The notes below the pieces were generated by a model. The model saw only the letters and a list, made by a program, of their open reading frames with translations, did no database searches and had not been told where the DNA came from. DNA of 64,000 nucleotides from Methylotenera sp. (GTDB lineage: Bacteria > Pseudomonadota > Gammaproteobacteria > Burkholderiales > Methylophilaceae), in NCBI RefSeq assembly GCF_030684185.1, contig NZ_JAUXOY010000016.1, positions 124,001 to 188,000 of the forward strand, in the 5' to 3' direction. Positions 17,755 to 26,974 of the stretch are shown here, piece by piece. Numbering within the stretch: the first letter of the stretch is position 1; each line of letters opens with the position of its first letter. The translations under genes were made by a program, and so were the position numbers.

Positions 17755-19665
17755 ATGCCCTATATCACCTTAGATAATGCCAGCCTGGCTTTCGGTCATC
17801 ATGCCCTCCTCGACCACGCCGCATTTCAATTGGATGCTGGAGAGCGTGTAGGTTTGATTGGGCGTAATGGTGCAGGAAAATCAAGCTTATTAAAAGCCAT
17901 AGCGGGTACGATTAAATTAGATGAAGGTACGGTTTGGCGCGCACCGAATGCACGCGTGGTTTATGTGCCTCAGGAACCTGAACTGGATACGACGCATACC
18001 GTATTTGAAGCAGTGGCTGAAGGCCTAGGCGCATTGCAACAAACCATTATTGATTACCACCAAGTAACGCACGACATGGGCATGGCAGATGCCGATATTG
18101 ATGCGCTAATGACTAAAATGCAACATTTACAACATGATTTAGACGTACAAAACGGCTGGGCGGCTCAGTCGCGCGTTGAGACCGTGTTAAGCCGCCTAAA
18201 CCTAGATGCTGATGCGTTAGTTTCAACGCTATCAGGCGGCTGGCGCAAACGTGTGGCGCTGGGCCGTGCGCTGGTGGCAGAGCCTGAAGTGTTATTGCTG
18301 GATGAGCCGACCAATCATCTGGATTTAGAAGCGATTGAATGGCTAGAAGAACTCTTGCTTAGCTTTAACGGTTGCGTGCTGTTCATTACCCACGATAGAC
18401 GCTTCTTGAATCGGCTCGCTACCCGCATCACCGAATTAGACCGTGGCAAACTCACAGACTTTGTGGGCAATTTTGCAGATTATCAAATTAAAAAAGAAGA
18501 GTTAATTGCCGTTGAAGAAACGCACGCAGCTAAATTTGACAAATTTTTAGCACAAGAAGAAGTATGGATACGCCAAGGGATTAAAGCGCGCCGCACACGT
18601 AACGAAGGCCGCGTGAGGCGCTTGGAAGCTCTACGCCTGGACCGCGCCGCACGCCGAGAACGTCAAGGCAACGTTAAACTGAATTTAGATGCAGGAGAGC
18701 GCAGCGGAAAACTGGTGGCAGAACTTGAAAATGTTTCGAAATCATACGGCGATAAGGTGTTGATTAAAAACTTCAGTACGCGCATTTTACGCGGTGACAA
18801 AATTGGCTTGCTCGGCCCTAACGGTATCGGCAAAACTACATTACTTAAACTGATTTTAGGCGATATTGAGGCCGATAGCGGGAAAATTGAGCGCGGTACT
18901 AAAATCAATGTAGCGTACTTTGACCAAATGCGTGAGCAACTGGATGAAGAAGCAACACTGGCAGATACCATTAGTCCGGGTTCAGATTTTGTAGAAATTG
19001 GCAATGAACGCAAGCACGTCATCAGTTATCTGGAAGATTTTTTATTTCCACCGCAACGTTCACGTTCTCCCGTTAAATCACTCTCCGGTGGTGAACGTAA
19101 CCGTCTGCTTTTGGCACGCTTATTTGCCCGTCCAGCTAACGTTTTGGTGCTAGATGAGCCTACTAATGACTTGGATATTGATACGCTAGAGCTACTGGAA
19201 AGCTTGCTGCAAGAATTTTCTGGCACATTATTCTTAGTCAGCCATGACCGCGCATTTTTAGAGAATACCGTCACCCAGGTGATTGCATTTGAAGGCAATG
19301 GCGTACTGACCGAATTCGGCGGCGGCTATGACGATTGGCAGCGTTTTACACAACAACGTTTAGAGGAAAAAAAAGCCCAGCAAGCACAATCTGCAAAACC
19401 GAACACTAAACAAAATACACCGAGCCAAACAAAACCCGCGTCAAAGCTAAGTTTTAAAGAAGAAAAAGAGTTGGCTGATATTCCAGTGCAGATTGAGCAA
19501 TTAGAATCCGAACAAGCCAATATCAACACTCAACTTGCAGATGGTGAACTTTATAAAACACAGGCAACACTTGTTAAGAATCTGCAAGCCAGACTCGTTG
19601 ATATTGAAAACCAGCTAGAAGACCTGCTCGCCAAATGGGAAGTATTAGATGCCAAAAAGAGTTAA
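17755..19665 (+). CDS. uup: ABC-F family ATPase Uup
   Basis: A soluble tandem-ABC protein without membrane domains. The Uup subfamily is linked to ribosome function, branched DNA intermediates and suppression of transposon excision. The 636-aa protein has a first ABC domain (Walker A GRNGAGKS, 36-43; signature LSGGWRKR; LLLDEPTNHLDLE), the ABC-F linker with a basic helix (KARRTRNEGRVRRLEALR), a second ABC domain (Walker A GPNGIGKT, about 354-361; LSGGERNR; VLDEPTNDLDID) and a C-terminal coiled-coil (about 560-636) typical of Uup. It lies 39 bases after rep. Confidence 0.93.
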   Translation: MPYITLDNASLAFGHHALLDHAAFQLDAGERVGLIGRNGAGKSSLLKAIAGTIKLDEGTVWRAPNARVVYVPQEPELDTTHTVFEAVAEGLGALQQTIIDYHQVTHDMGMADADIDALMTKMQHLQHDLDVQNGWAAQSRVETVLSRLNLDADALVSTLSGGWRKRVALGRALVAEPEVLLLDEPTNHLDLEAIEWLEELLLSFNGCVLFITHDRRFLNRLATRITELDRGKLTDFVGNFADYQIKKEELIAVEETHAAKFDKFLAQEEVWIRQGIKARRTRNEGRVRRLEALRLDRAARRERQGNVKLNLDAGERSGKLVAELENVSKSYGDKVLIKNFSTRILRGDKIGLLGPNGIGKTTLLKLILGDIEADSGKIERGTKINVAYFDQMREQLDEEATLADTISPGSDFVEIGNERKHVISYLEDFLFPPQRSRSPVKSLSGGERNRLLLARLFARPANVLVLDEPTNDLDIDTLELLESLLQEFSGTLFLVSHDRAFLENTVTQVIAFEGNGVLTEFGGGYDDWQRFTQQRLEEKKAQQAQSAKPNTKQNTPSQTKPASKLSFKEEKELADIPVQIEQLESEQANINTQLADGELYKTQATLVKNLQARLVDIENQLEDLLAKWEVLDAKKS

Positions 19666-19855
19666 AGCCATCCAATTTTAAATTTAGCACGGCCAAAATT
19701 TGCGTATAGCCTGTAGAATGACTCGTTTAAAAATCGCGCGGCTAATCAACGCAATGTCATGTAGTGTTTTTTTAAACACTTAATTGCAGCGGAGTAATCC
19801 CATGCCCCAACTACATCGCCAATGAGTAATAAGTAGAACTGCTTTAAACAAGTCT

Positions 19856-22800
19856 ATGGTCAAGTACAGCACACCATCTTTGTTCACAGGTACCTTCAGG
19901 TTGGCAATCAGCCTGCTTATCCTCACCACATTTATATTTAGCATTTACGTCTGGTCTGAAAAGCAGATTGATCGTGCCAATGATATTCGAATCCAATCGT
20001 TTTTATTGGCAGATGAACTGCGTCAGTCATCCGATGACCTGACACGCATGGTCAGGACTTACGTCGTCACTCGCAACATCAACTATAAAAAATACTACCA
20101 AGACATCATTGATATTCGAAACGGCAAAAAAGTACGGCCTGAAGGCTATCAAAGGGTTTATTGGGACCTTTTTACTACCAATGGAAAACCTCCCCGTTTA
20201 GACAGCACTCTTGCTATTCCATATTTGGAGTTAATCAAAAAAGCTGGATTTACCGATGCTGAATTCAATAAATTATCAGAAGCGATGGCTCAATCTGACG
20301 CGCTAACGAAAATTGAACGCGAGGCAATGCGGCTAACTGAATCAACCGGACCAAAATCAGAAGAAAATAGAAATAAAGCGCTGTTAATACTTCATGATGA
20401 AATGTATCACAAAGCAAAAGCCTCCATCATGAAACCTATTGATGAGTTTTATTTGTTAGTAGAAGCACGTACGCATGAATCCGTCAGTAAAGCTGAGTTT
20501 CAAGCGACTCTTTTACGGATACTGTTCGCACTTTGTGGTATTGGTTTCATCGCTATTCTATGGCGTAGTTACGTTTCATTACAAAACACGCTTGGTGTCT
20601 CTGTAGATGAAGTGCATAAGCGTATTGCTATGATAGGCAGAGGTGATTTTGGCAATCCTATCCAATTATCTGACACACAATTAGACAGTGTGATGGGATG
20701 GCTGGAAGAGACCAGAAAAAGCTTACAGACAGCTTACGCCAAGAATGAGAAGCTCTCCAATCTATATACGGCGCTCAGTCGTTGTAATGAAGCAATTGTT
20801 CGTTGCTCCAGTGAGCAAGAACTGTTTGAAAATATCTGCAAAACTACCGTTGAGTTTGGAAAGATGAAAATGGCCTGGATAGGCCTGATTGATGAAAGTA
20901 GTCTGCGAGTAAACCCCGTTGCATGTTATGGGCAAGGTACAGAATATTTAGAAGGCATACAAATTTCAATCAACAAGAACGAGCCATATGGACTGGGCCC
21001 AACGGGTACAGCCATTCGAGAGAATCAACCCGTTTGGTGTCAGGATTACCAAAACGACCCGCACACTGCGCCCTGGCATGTTCGAGGTTTGCAGTTCGGC
21101 TGGAAAGCTGCCGCCTCTCTTCCGATTATTCGTAAAGGCCTGCCTATTGGAGCACTGACGCTTTACTGTGAAGAAGTTGATAGCTTTGACGAAGAGGCGC
21201 GAAACTTATTGAATGAAATGATTTTAGACATTAACTTCGCACTGGATAACTTTGACAAAGCATCTTCATTGCGAAAAAGTGATGAGCGTTTAAAGCTAGC
21301 GCTGCGTTCTACTATTCAGGGTATTTATGACCTCAACGTGCAGACAGGCGAGGTTACCGTCAGTTCAGAATATGCCAGCATGCTAGGTTATGAGCTCGGC
21401 GACTTTCATGAAACCAACACTTCCTGGCTGGAGAGAATACACCCTCAAGACCATGATCGCGTAGCACAGGCCTATACAGACTATATCAGCGGTCTAATTT
21501 CCGAATATCGAGTGGAGTTTCGCCAAAAAACCCGCTTGGGTGATTGGATATGGATTCTATCTCTTGGCGCGATAGTAGAAAACGATGCCGAGGGCAACCC
21601 GCTACGTATGGTAGGAACCCATATCGACATTACAGCGCGTAAGCACATTGATGAGTCTTTGCTTAAACTCTCGCTGGCGGTTGAACAAAGCCCTAGCACT
21701 ATTGTGATTACCGATCTAGACGCAAATATCGAATACGTCAATATCACATTCACAAAAATTACCGGATACACATTAGATGAAGTAAAAGGCAAAAACCCAC
21801 GGATGCTGCAATCTGGAAAAACGCCAAAAGCCGTTTACGAGGATATGTGGGCTCATCTAACCAGAGGCGAAACATGGAGAGGCGAGTTAATCAACCGCCG
21901 CAAAGATGGGACTCATTACGTTGAATCGGTATTGATTTCCCCTGTGCGGCAAGCGGATGGAAGGATAACCAACTATCTGGCTATCAAAGAAGATATCACT
22001 GAAAAAAAGGATGCAGAAAATCGTATTGAAAGATTAGCGCATTTTGATCAGCTGACGGGGCTGCCGAATCGCAACCTGCTGAACGACCGCTTCAAATATG
22101 CGCTCAGCCTCGCTCAGAGAAGTGGCGATCAGATGGCAGTGATGTTTATTGACCTTGACCACTTCAAGGTCATCAATGACACACTGGGGCATAGCGTCGG
22201 GGATCTGTTACTCATGGAAGTAGCCAAGCGGCTCAAATTTTCTTTGCGAGAAGAGGACACTGTTTCACGCCTTGGAGGAGATGAATTCATCCTCATACTA
22301 CCTGGCACAAATGCAGATGGGGCAGCACTTGTTGCTGCAAAAATTTTAGGGGTGGTGTCCAAGCCTTACCAGATTGAACTCCATGAATTGGTCACTACAT
22401 TATCAATCGGCATTGCCATGTATCCTCACGATGGTACTGATTGGGAAAACCTATCCAAGAACGCAGACGTTGCAATGTATCGCACTAAACAAGAAGGACG
22501 GAACAGCTTTCGCTTCTTTACTCAAGAAATGCAGGCAAACTCCATGCGTAACTTGCAGCTCAGTAACGCCCTGAGACATGCGCTGGCAAGTAACCAATTA
22601 CAATTGTTTTACCAGCCACAGTTATCAATAGACAGCGGACTAATAACCGGCGCTGAGGCCTTACTACGATGGCAACATCCAGAGCTAGGGTGGATTTCAC
22701 CCGCTGAGTTCGTACCAATCGCTGAAGAAAGCGGTCAGATTATTGCGATTGGTGATTGGGTACTGAGAACTGCAGTTAAACAATTAAAAGACTGGCTGGA

Positions 22801-23323
22801 TGACGGGCTACCCCCTATGGTAGTAGCAGTCAATCTTTCTGCAGCTCAGTTCCGTCAAACCAATCTCCCGGATTTGATTACCGGCATTTTGCATGAGTTT
22901 GAATTGCCTCATGAGTATCTGGAAGTGGAGTTAACCGAATCGGTCGCCATGGATGACCCATTGGGAGCAATTACGATTATGGACAATATCTATAATCGAG
23001 GCATTCGCATGTCGATTGATGATTTCGGAACAGGGTATTCTTCATTGAGTTATCTTAAGCGCTTCAAAGTTTATAAACTAAAGATTGACCAGTCTTTTGT
23101 ACAAGACATCAGTAACGATATAGGTGACAAAATGATTGTTGCTGCCATTATCAGTATGGCAAAAAATCTTGGCATCCAGACTATGGCAGAAGGTGTGGAA
23201 ACTGCGGAACAGCTAGAATCTCTAAAAAACCAAGGGTGTAATGAAATTCAGGGATATTACTTTAGCCAGCCACTTCCAGCAGAGCAATTTGAAGCATTTG
23301 TCAAAAACCACTACTCAGTTTGA
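19856..23323 (+). CDS. Membrane GAF-PAS-PAS-GGDEF-EAL c-di-GMP enzyme
   Basis: A 1155-aa inner-membrane signalling protein. It has a transmembrane helix (about 14-34), a periplasmic region (about 35-215), a second helix (about 218-240), a GAF domain (about 302-465), two PAS domains (about 475-595 and 602-725), a GGDEF diguanylate cyclase domain with an intact GGDEF motif (about 807) and an EAL phosphodiesterase domain with EALLRW (about 931) and DDFGTGYSS. Both catalytic signatures are complete, so it may make and break cyclic-di-GMP depending on input. It stands alone between uup and tRNA-Arg. A short hairpin (19763-19780) lies in the 190-base upstream gap. Confidence 0.93.
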   Translation: MVKYSTPSLFTGTFRLAISLLILTTFIFSIYVWSEKQIDRANDIRIQSFLLADELRQSSDDLTRMVRTYVVTRNINYKKYYQDIIDIRNGKKVRPEGYQRVYWDLFTTNGKPPRLDSTLAIPYLELIKKAGFTDAEFNKLSEAMAQSDALTKIEREAMRLTESTGPKSEENRNKALLILHDEMYHKAKASIMKPIDEFYLLVEARTHESVSKAEFQATLLRILFALCGIGFIAILWRSYVSLQNTLGVSVDEVHKRIAMIGRGDFGNPIQLSDTQLDSVMGWLEETRKSLQTAYAKNEKLSNLYTALSRCNEAIVRCSSEQELFENICKTTVEFGKMKMAWIGLIDESSLRVNPVACYGQGTEYLEGIQISINKNEPYGLGPTGTAIRENQPVWCQDYQNDPHTAPWHVRGLQFGWKAAASLPIIRKGLPIGALTLYCEEVDSFDEEARNLLNEMILDINFALDNFDKASSLRKSDERLKLALRSTIQGIYDLNVQTGEVTVSSEYASMLGYELGDFHETNTSWLERIHPQDHDRVAQAYTDYISGLISEYRVEFRQKTRLGDWIWILSLGAIVENDAEGNPLRMVGTHIDITARKHIDESLLKLSLAVEQSPSTIVITDLDANIEYVNITFTKITGYTLDEVKGKNPRMLQSGKTPKAVYEDMWAHLTRGETWRGELINRRKDGTHYVESVLISPVRQADGRITNYLAIKEDITEKKDAENRIERLAHFDQLTGLPNRNLLNDRFKYALSLAQRSGDQMAVMFIDLDHFKVINDTLGHSVGDLLLMEVAKRLKFSLREEDTVSRLGGDEFILILPGTNADGAALVAAKILGVVSKPYQIELHELVTTLSIGIAMYPHDGTDWENLSKNADVAMYRTKQEGRNSFRFFTQEMQANSMRNLQLSNALRHALASNQLQLFYQPQLSIDSGLITGAEALLRWQHPELGWISPAEFVPIAEESGQIIAIGDWVLRTAVKQLKDWLDDGLPPMVVAVNLSAAQFRQTNLPDLITGILHEFELPHEYLEVELTESVAMDDPLGAITIMDNIYNRGIRMSIDDFGTGYSSLSYLKRFKVYKLKIDQSFVQDISNDIGDKMIVAAIISMAKNLGIQTMAEGVETAEQLESLKNQGCNEIQGYYFSQPLPAEQFEAFVKNHYSV

Positions 23324-23401
23324 GCGCCTTAAATGCTATCTTTGACTTAACTATAATGCTGAGTAAATTTCTCATATATACATTCAAGTAAAAATAGAGA
23401 A

Positions 23402-23477
23402 TGGTCTCCCCGACAGGACTTGAACCTGTAATTGACCCTTAGGAGGGGTCTGTGATATCCAGTTTCACCACAAGGAG
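23402..23477 (-). tRNA. tRNA-Arg (anticodon CCT)
   Basis: The minus strand folds into a full cloverleaf. Acceptor arms are 23471-23477 and 23406-23412 (two G-U pairs). The D-stem is GTGA/TCAC, the anticodon stem is GACCC/GGGTC with loop CTCCTAA (anticodon CCT, reading AGG), the T-arm is ACAGG-TTCAAGT-CCTGT, and the 3' CCA is encoded. tRNA genes of this type are common integration sites, but no integrase or att duplication is visible here. Confidence 0.95.
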
Positions 23478-23612
23478 CATTATGCAATTTTACACGAGTT
23501 CAGAACTCAATTCTCGTTTGCTTTGAAAAGAGAATATTCAAAATTAATTTGTAATGGTGCTAACATGACTAAATGCTAGTTTAGTACTCGCAATGTTTTA
23601 TTTAAAAGATAT

Positions 23613-24155
23613 ATGACACTTAAGTTATTTCTATATATTGCCGTTTTGCTACTCGCCGTTTTTGGCTACCGCAATTACGCAACTGCATCCAGCCAATTAA
23701 AAATTGGAGATGACGCGCCCAATTTCACGTTAAATGACGCTCAAGGTCAAACGCATTACTTATCAGATTATGCGGGCAAATATCTAGTACTCTATTTTTA
23801 CCCTAAAGATGACACTCCTATTTGCGCAAAAGAGGCATGTCATTTTAGAGATGACATGGCGAAGCTTGAGCGGTTAGGTGCAAAAGTGGTGGGAGTCAGT
23901 TTGGATGATAGTGTGTCACATGCCAATTTTGCTAAAAAATACAGCTTACCCTTCCCGTTATTATCTGATACAGATGGTAAAGTTGCTGATAGTTATAACG
24001 CCCTTACCAATTTTTATATCGTAAAAATTAGTAAACGCTATACTTTTTTAATTAATCCTGCAGGTAAAATTGCTAAAATATACAAAAGTGTAGATACTTC
24101 TAAGCACTCGCAAGAAATTATAGACGATCTGAAAGCCATACAAAGCAAACCATGA
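23613..24155 (+). CDS. Exported BCP/PrxQ-type peroxiredoxin
   Basis: A thiol peroxidase that reduces hydrogen peroxide and organic peroxides. The 180-aa protein has an N-terminal hydrophobic export or anchor segment (about 3-24) followed by the AhpC/TSA fold. The peroxidatic cysteine is C71 in DDTPIC, and the resolving cysteine is C76 five residues later (CAKEAC), the PrxQ/BCP arrangement. The usual PGC is PIC here. The leading segment places it in the periplasm or on the membrane, unlike cytoplasmic E. coli Bcp. It precedes a diguanylate cyclase gene by 45 bases. Confidence 0.9.
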   Translation: MTLKLFLYIAVLLLAVFGYRNYATASSQLKIGDDAPNFTLNDAQGQTHYLSDYAGKYLVLYFYPKDDTPICAKEACHFRDDMAKLERLGAKVVGVSLDDSVSHANFAKKYSLPFPLLSDTDGKVADSYNALTNFYIVKISKRYTFLINPAGKIAKIYKSVDTSKHSQEIIDDLKAIQSKP

Positions 24156-24200
24156 ACTCATTAGAGAATTGACTTAAAAACTTTAACTCTAAAAACAACA

Positions 24201-25196
24201 ATGAATTACAGCCAATCTATCCCTTTATATGTTGCTTTATTAATCATACTGATACCTTTGGTTGCGGTAGGCTTTTACTATATTCAGTTAAAAAAGAGCG
24301 AGGAACTTTGGAAGTTTGCTTTAGAAGGTGCTGGCGATGGTGTATGGGATTGGGATATACATAATGATGTTGCCAACTTTTCCAGTCAATATAAAGATAT
24401 GTTCGGTTTTAATGACATTGATATTAATACCAGCATAAAAGAATGGAATAACCGCATTCACCCTGAAGATGCCCTGTCAATGACTAAGGCTATCGATAGC
24501 TATCTATCAGGCAAATCTGATAAATATGTTCATGAGCACAGAGTCATCTGCAAAGACAAAAGTATTAAATGGGTGCTCTCACGCGGGATGATTGTTAAAC
24601 GCGATAAACATGGAAAGCCGCTACGCATGGTTGGTACGCATACCGATATCACCGCACGTAAATTACTTGAAACCAGGCTAGAAAATTTGGCGCATTTTGA
24701 TGCTTTATCAAATGTGCCAAATCGCACATTATTTAACGACAGGCTTAAGTTAGCTTTATCTTATGCAAAGCGCGAAAGAAAGATGCTTGCAGTCATGTTT
24801 ATTGATTTAGACTTATTTAAAGAAATCAATGACTTATATGGACACGAAACTGGCGACATCGTCCTGAAAAAAGTATCAAGGCAACTGGTTTCTTGTGTTC
24901 GCGAATCAGACACCGTTGCGCGTATGGGAGGTGATGAATTTGTTATTTTACTTCCTATTATTGATAGTGAAGAAGATGCAATATCAGTCGCTCATAAAAT
25001 TATAGAGTCGGTAGCCCAACCTATTAAGGTAGAAAAAACGCATTTGCATGTCACCTGCAGTATTGGTATTGCCGTCTACCCTCATCATGGTAAAGATGAA
25101 AAACTATTAGTCATCAATGCAGACATGGCTATGTACCAAGCTAAAAAAAGCGGTAAAAACCAGGCCAAATTTTTTGAAGAAGCGATGTTGCAATAA
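24201..25196 (+). CDS. Membrane-anchored PAS-GGDEF diguanylate cyclase
   Basis: A 331-aa enzyme predicted to make cyclic-di-GMP. It has one N-terminal membrane helix (about 7-27), a PAS fold of the PAS_3 type with a PAC ending (about 35-155, DWDIHNDV through RMVGTHTDITARK) and a GGDEF domain (about 160-325) with an intact GGDEF (about 243-247) and FIDLDLFKEIND. There is no EAL domain. The PAS end and GGDEF beginning closely resemble those of the large protein at 19.9 kb, suggesting shared ancestry. Confidence 0.92.
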   Translation: MNYSQSIPLYVALLIILIPLVAVGFYYIQLKKSEELWKFALEGAGDGVWDWDIHNDVANFSSQYKDMFGFNDIDINTSIKEWNNRIHPEDALSMTKAIDSYLSGKSDKYVHEHRVICKDKSIKWVLSRGMIVKRDKHGKPLRMVGTHTDITARKLLETRLENLAHFDALSNVPNRTLFNDRLKLALSYAKRERKMLAVMFIDLDLFKEINDLYGHETGDIVLKKVSRQLVSCVRESDTVARMGGDEFVILLPIIDSEEDAISVAHKIIESVAQPIKVEKTHLHVTCSIGIAVYPHHGKDEKLLVINADMAMYQAKKSGKNQAKFFEEAMLQ

Positions 25197-25276
25197 ACAC
25201 TTTATAGTACCAATCACATCGTACCTTGGTGCTGCCAGCTACAGAAGCTACAGATATGTATTATTTCTATAAACCT

Positions 25277-26164
25277 CTAGTTGCTGATAAGTACATCGCA
25301 TTCTGCCGCATAAGCCACACCCTTGCTGACGCTTCCAAGTAGAAAGTCTTCTATATCATTTTTCTCATGTTTACCGATAACGATTAAGTCTGCATGTTGC
25401 GCTTTTGCGTGTGCACAAATACTTTCTGGAGGATAACCTGTCAGTATTTTTCTGGAAACCCGCTCACCAAGTACCTGTTCGGTAAGTATCTCATTAAGTC
25501 GCTTATCCGCATCAATAAGGGCTTGGGTGCGATATTTTTGTAATAACACTTCGTTCATGCCAGCTTTATACATGTGCGCTTCTTGGTTAGTATCGAAAAT
25601 GAGCAAGGCTTCAATGTGAGCCTCTGGCGCAACAATGCGGGCAAGTGCGGGCACGTCTGCCGCCCCTAATGAAAAATTCACGGCAGCAATCACTTGTTGG
25701 TAGGCTGGAATCATTGCATTCTTGTTTTTAACAATTAACATCGGGCATTTTGCAACACGCAGCAAGCGTGACGATGTTGAACCTAGTAATTTTTCCAATA
25801 AAGAATGCTCGCCCTGCGCACCTGCCACTATGAGCCCAGCCTTTACAGAGTTTGCATAGTCGGAAATTTCAGCATGCGCACGCCCTATACGGGTGGCGGC
25901 ATGTATCGGGATGCCAAATCGCTCACGTAATTTACTGGCCAGCGTTTCGATCTGTGTCTTAATCAGCTCTTGTTGCGCTTGCTGGTAGTGTGTTTGAAAA
26001 CCAAAAGAGAGCTCTGAGCCAACATACAAATCCAGCGGATGTATCACATGGACGAGATGCAACTCTGCACCTAAGTGCTTGCTAATCAAGGCCGCACGGA
26101 GAACCGCCAAATCTGCTTCTGCAGAAAAATCGGTACCTGCGACTACATGGCGAATGGGTTGCAT
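25277..26164 (-). CDS. Tandem-domain universal stress protein
   Basis: A cytoplasmic UspA-superfamily protein of 295 aa made of two Usp domains (about 4-148 and 153-294). Both halves end in nucleotide-binding-like loops: GAQGEHSLLEKLLGSTSSRLL in the first and GKHEKNDIEDFLLGSVSKGV in the second. Double-domain Usps often respond to oxygen limitation, stationary phase or membrane stress; the trigger here is unknown. It is the last gene of nfeD-slipin-usp (33 bases after the slipin gene). Confidence 0.92.
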   Translation of the reverse strand: MQPIRHVVAGTDFSAEADLAVLRAALISKHLGAELHLVHVIHPLDLYVGSELSFGFQTHYQQAQQELIKTQIETLASKLRERFGIPIHAATRIGRAHAEISDYANSVKAGLIVAGAQGEHSLLEKLLGSTSSRLLRVAKCPMLIVKNKNAMIPAYQQVIAAVNFSLGAADVPALARIVAPEAHIEALLIFDTNQEAHMYKAGMNEVLLQKYRTQALIDADKRLNEILTEQVLGERVSRKILTGYPPESICAHAKAQHADLIVIGKHEKNDIEDFLLGSVSKGVAYAAECDVLISN

Positions 26165-26197
26165 AGCGTTCTCCTTATTGATGTATTTTGGACTAAC

Positions 26198-26968
26198 TTA
26201 AACTTCTTCACGCGGTATTTTACTACGCATCAGCAATTCCAGAAAATCTCCTGGTACCGGGAATACAATCGTATTGGTTCTATCGCCAGCGATGCCGCTC
26301 AAGGTTTGCAAATACCGTAGCTGCATAGCTTGCGGCTTGCGCGCTAGAATTTCCGCCGCAGCCAGCAGTTTTTCCGAAGCCTGAAATTCGCCTTCAGCAT
26401 GAATCACCTTGGCGCGACGCTCACGCTCGGCCTCTGCCTGCTTGGCAATGGCGCGCACCATGGTTTCGTTGATGTCAACATGCTTGATTTCGACATTGGA
26501 AACCTTAATGCCCCAGGCGTCGGTCTGAGCGTCCAAGGCTTGCTGGATATCCAGATTGAGGGTTTCCCGCTCGGCCAGCATCTCATCCAGTTCGTGCTTA
26601 CCCAGCACCGAACGCAGCGTGGTTTGGGAAAGCTGGCTGGTGGCATTCATGTAGTCTTCTACCTGCATAATCGCCTTGGCTGGATCGACCACGCGGAAAT
26701 ACACCACCGCGTTGACCTGAACCGAGACATTGTCGCGCGAGATGACATCCTGACTCGGCACATCAAACACTACTGTGCGCAAATCTACCCGCACCATCTG
26801 CTGGATACCCGGGATAAGAATGATTAACCCCGGCCCTTTTACTTTCCAGAAGCGGCCGAGTTGAAACACTACACCACGCTCGTATTCGCGCAAAATGCGC
26901 ACGCTGGAAGCGATTAGCGCAAAGACCAACATCAAGGCCGTCAGGCCGCCTAGTTCAAACATGGTCAT
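26198..26968 (-). CDS. Slipin: stomatin/prohibitin-like SPFH (Band 7) protein
   Basis: A 256-aa membrane-associated scaffold protein. It has an N-terminal hydrophobic segment (about 5-25), the SPFH/Band 7 domain (about 25-190, with [32 protein letters not shown] and [18 protein letters not shown]) and a coiled-coil rich in Ala/Glu/Arg ([18 protein letters not shown]). Slipins oligomerise into membrane microdomains and are cleaved by the partner NfeD protease in archaea. It lies 6 bases after nfeD, the conserved pairing. The DNA looks more GC-rich than in flanking genes. Confidence 0.92.
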   Translation of the reverse strand: MTMFELGGLTALMLVFALIASSVRILREYERGVVFQLGRFWKVKGPGLIILIPGIQQMVRVDLRTVVFDVPSQDVISRDNVSVQVNAVVYFRVVDPAKAIMQVEDYMNATSQLSQTTLRSVLGKHELDEMLAERETLNLDIQQALDAQTDAWGIKVSNVEIKHVDINETMVRAIAKQAEAERERRAKVIHAEGEFQASEKLLAAAEILARKPQAMQLRYLQTLSGIAGDRTNTIVFPVPGDFLELLMRSKIPREEV

Positions 26969-26974
26969 TCTCCT

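Noticed and set aside
23402-23477. tRNA-Arg as a possible integration site of a genomic island
   Set aside because: No integrase gene and no repeated tRNA 3' end were found on either side.
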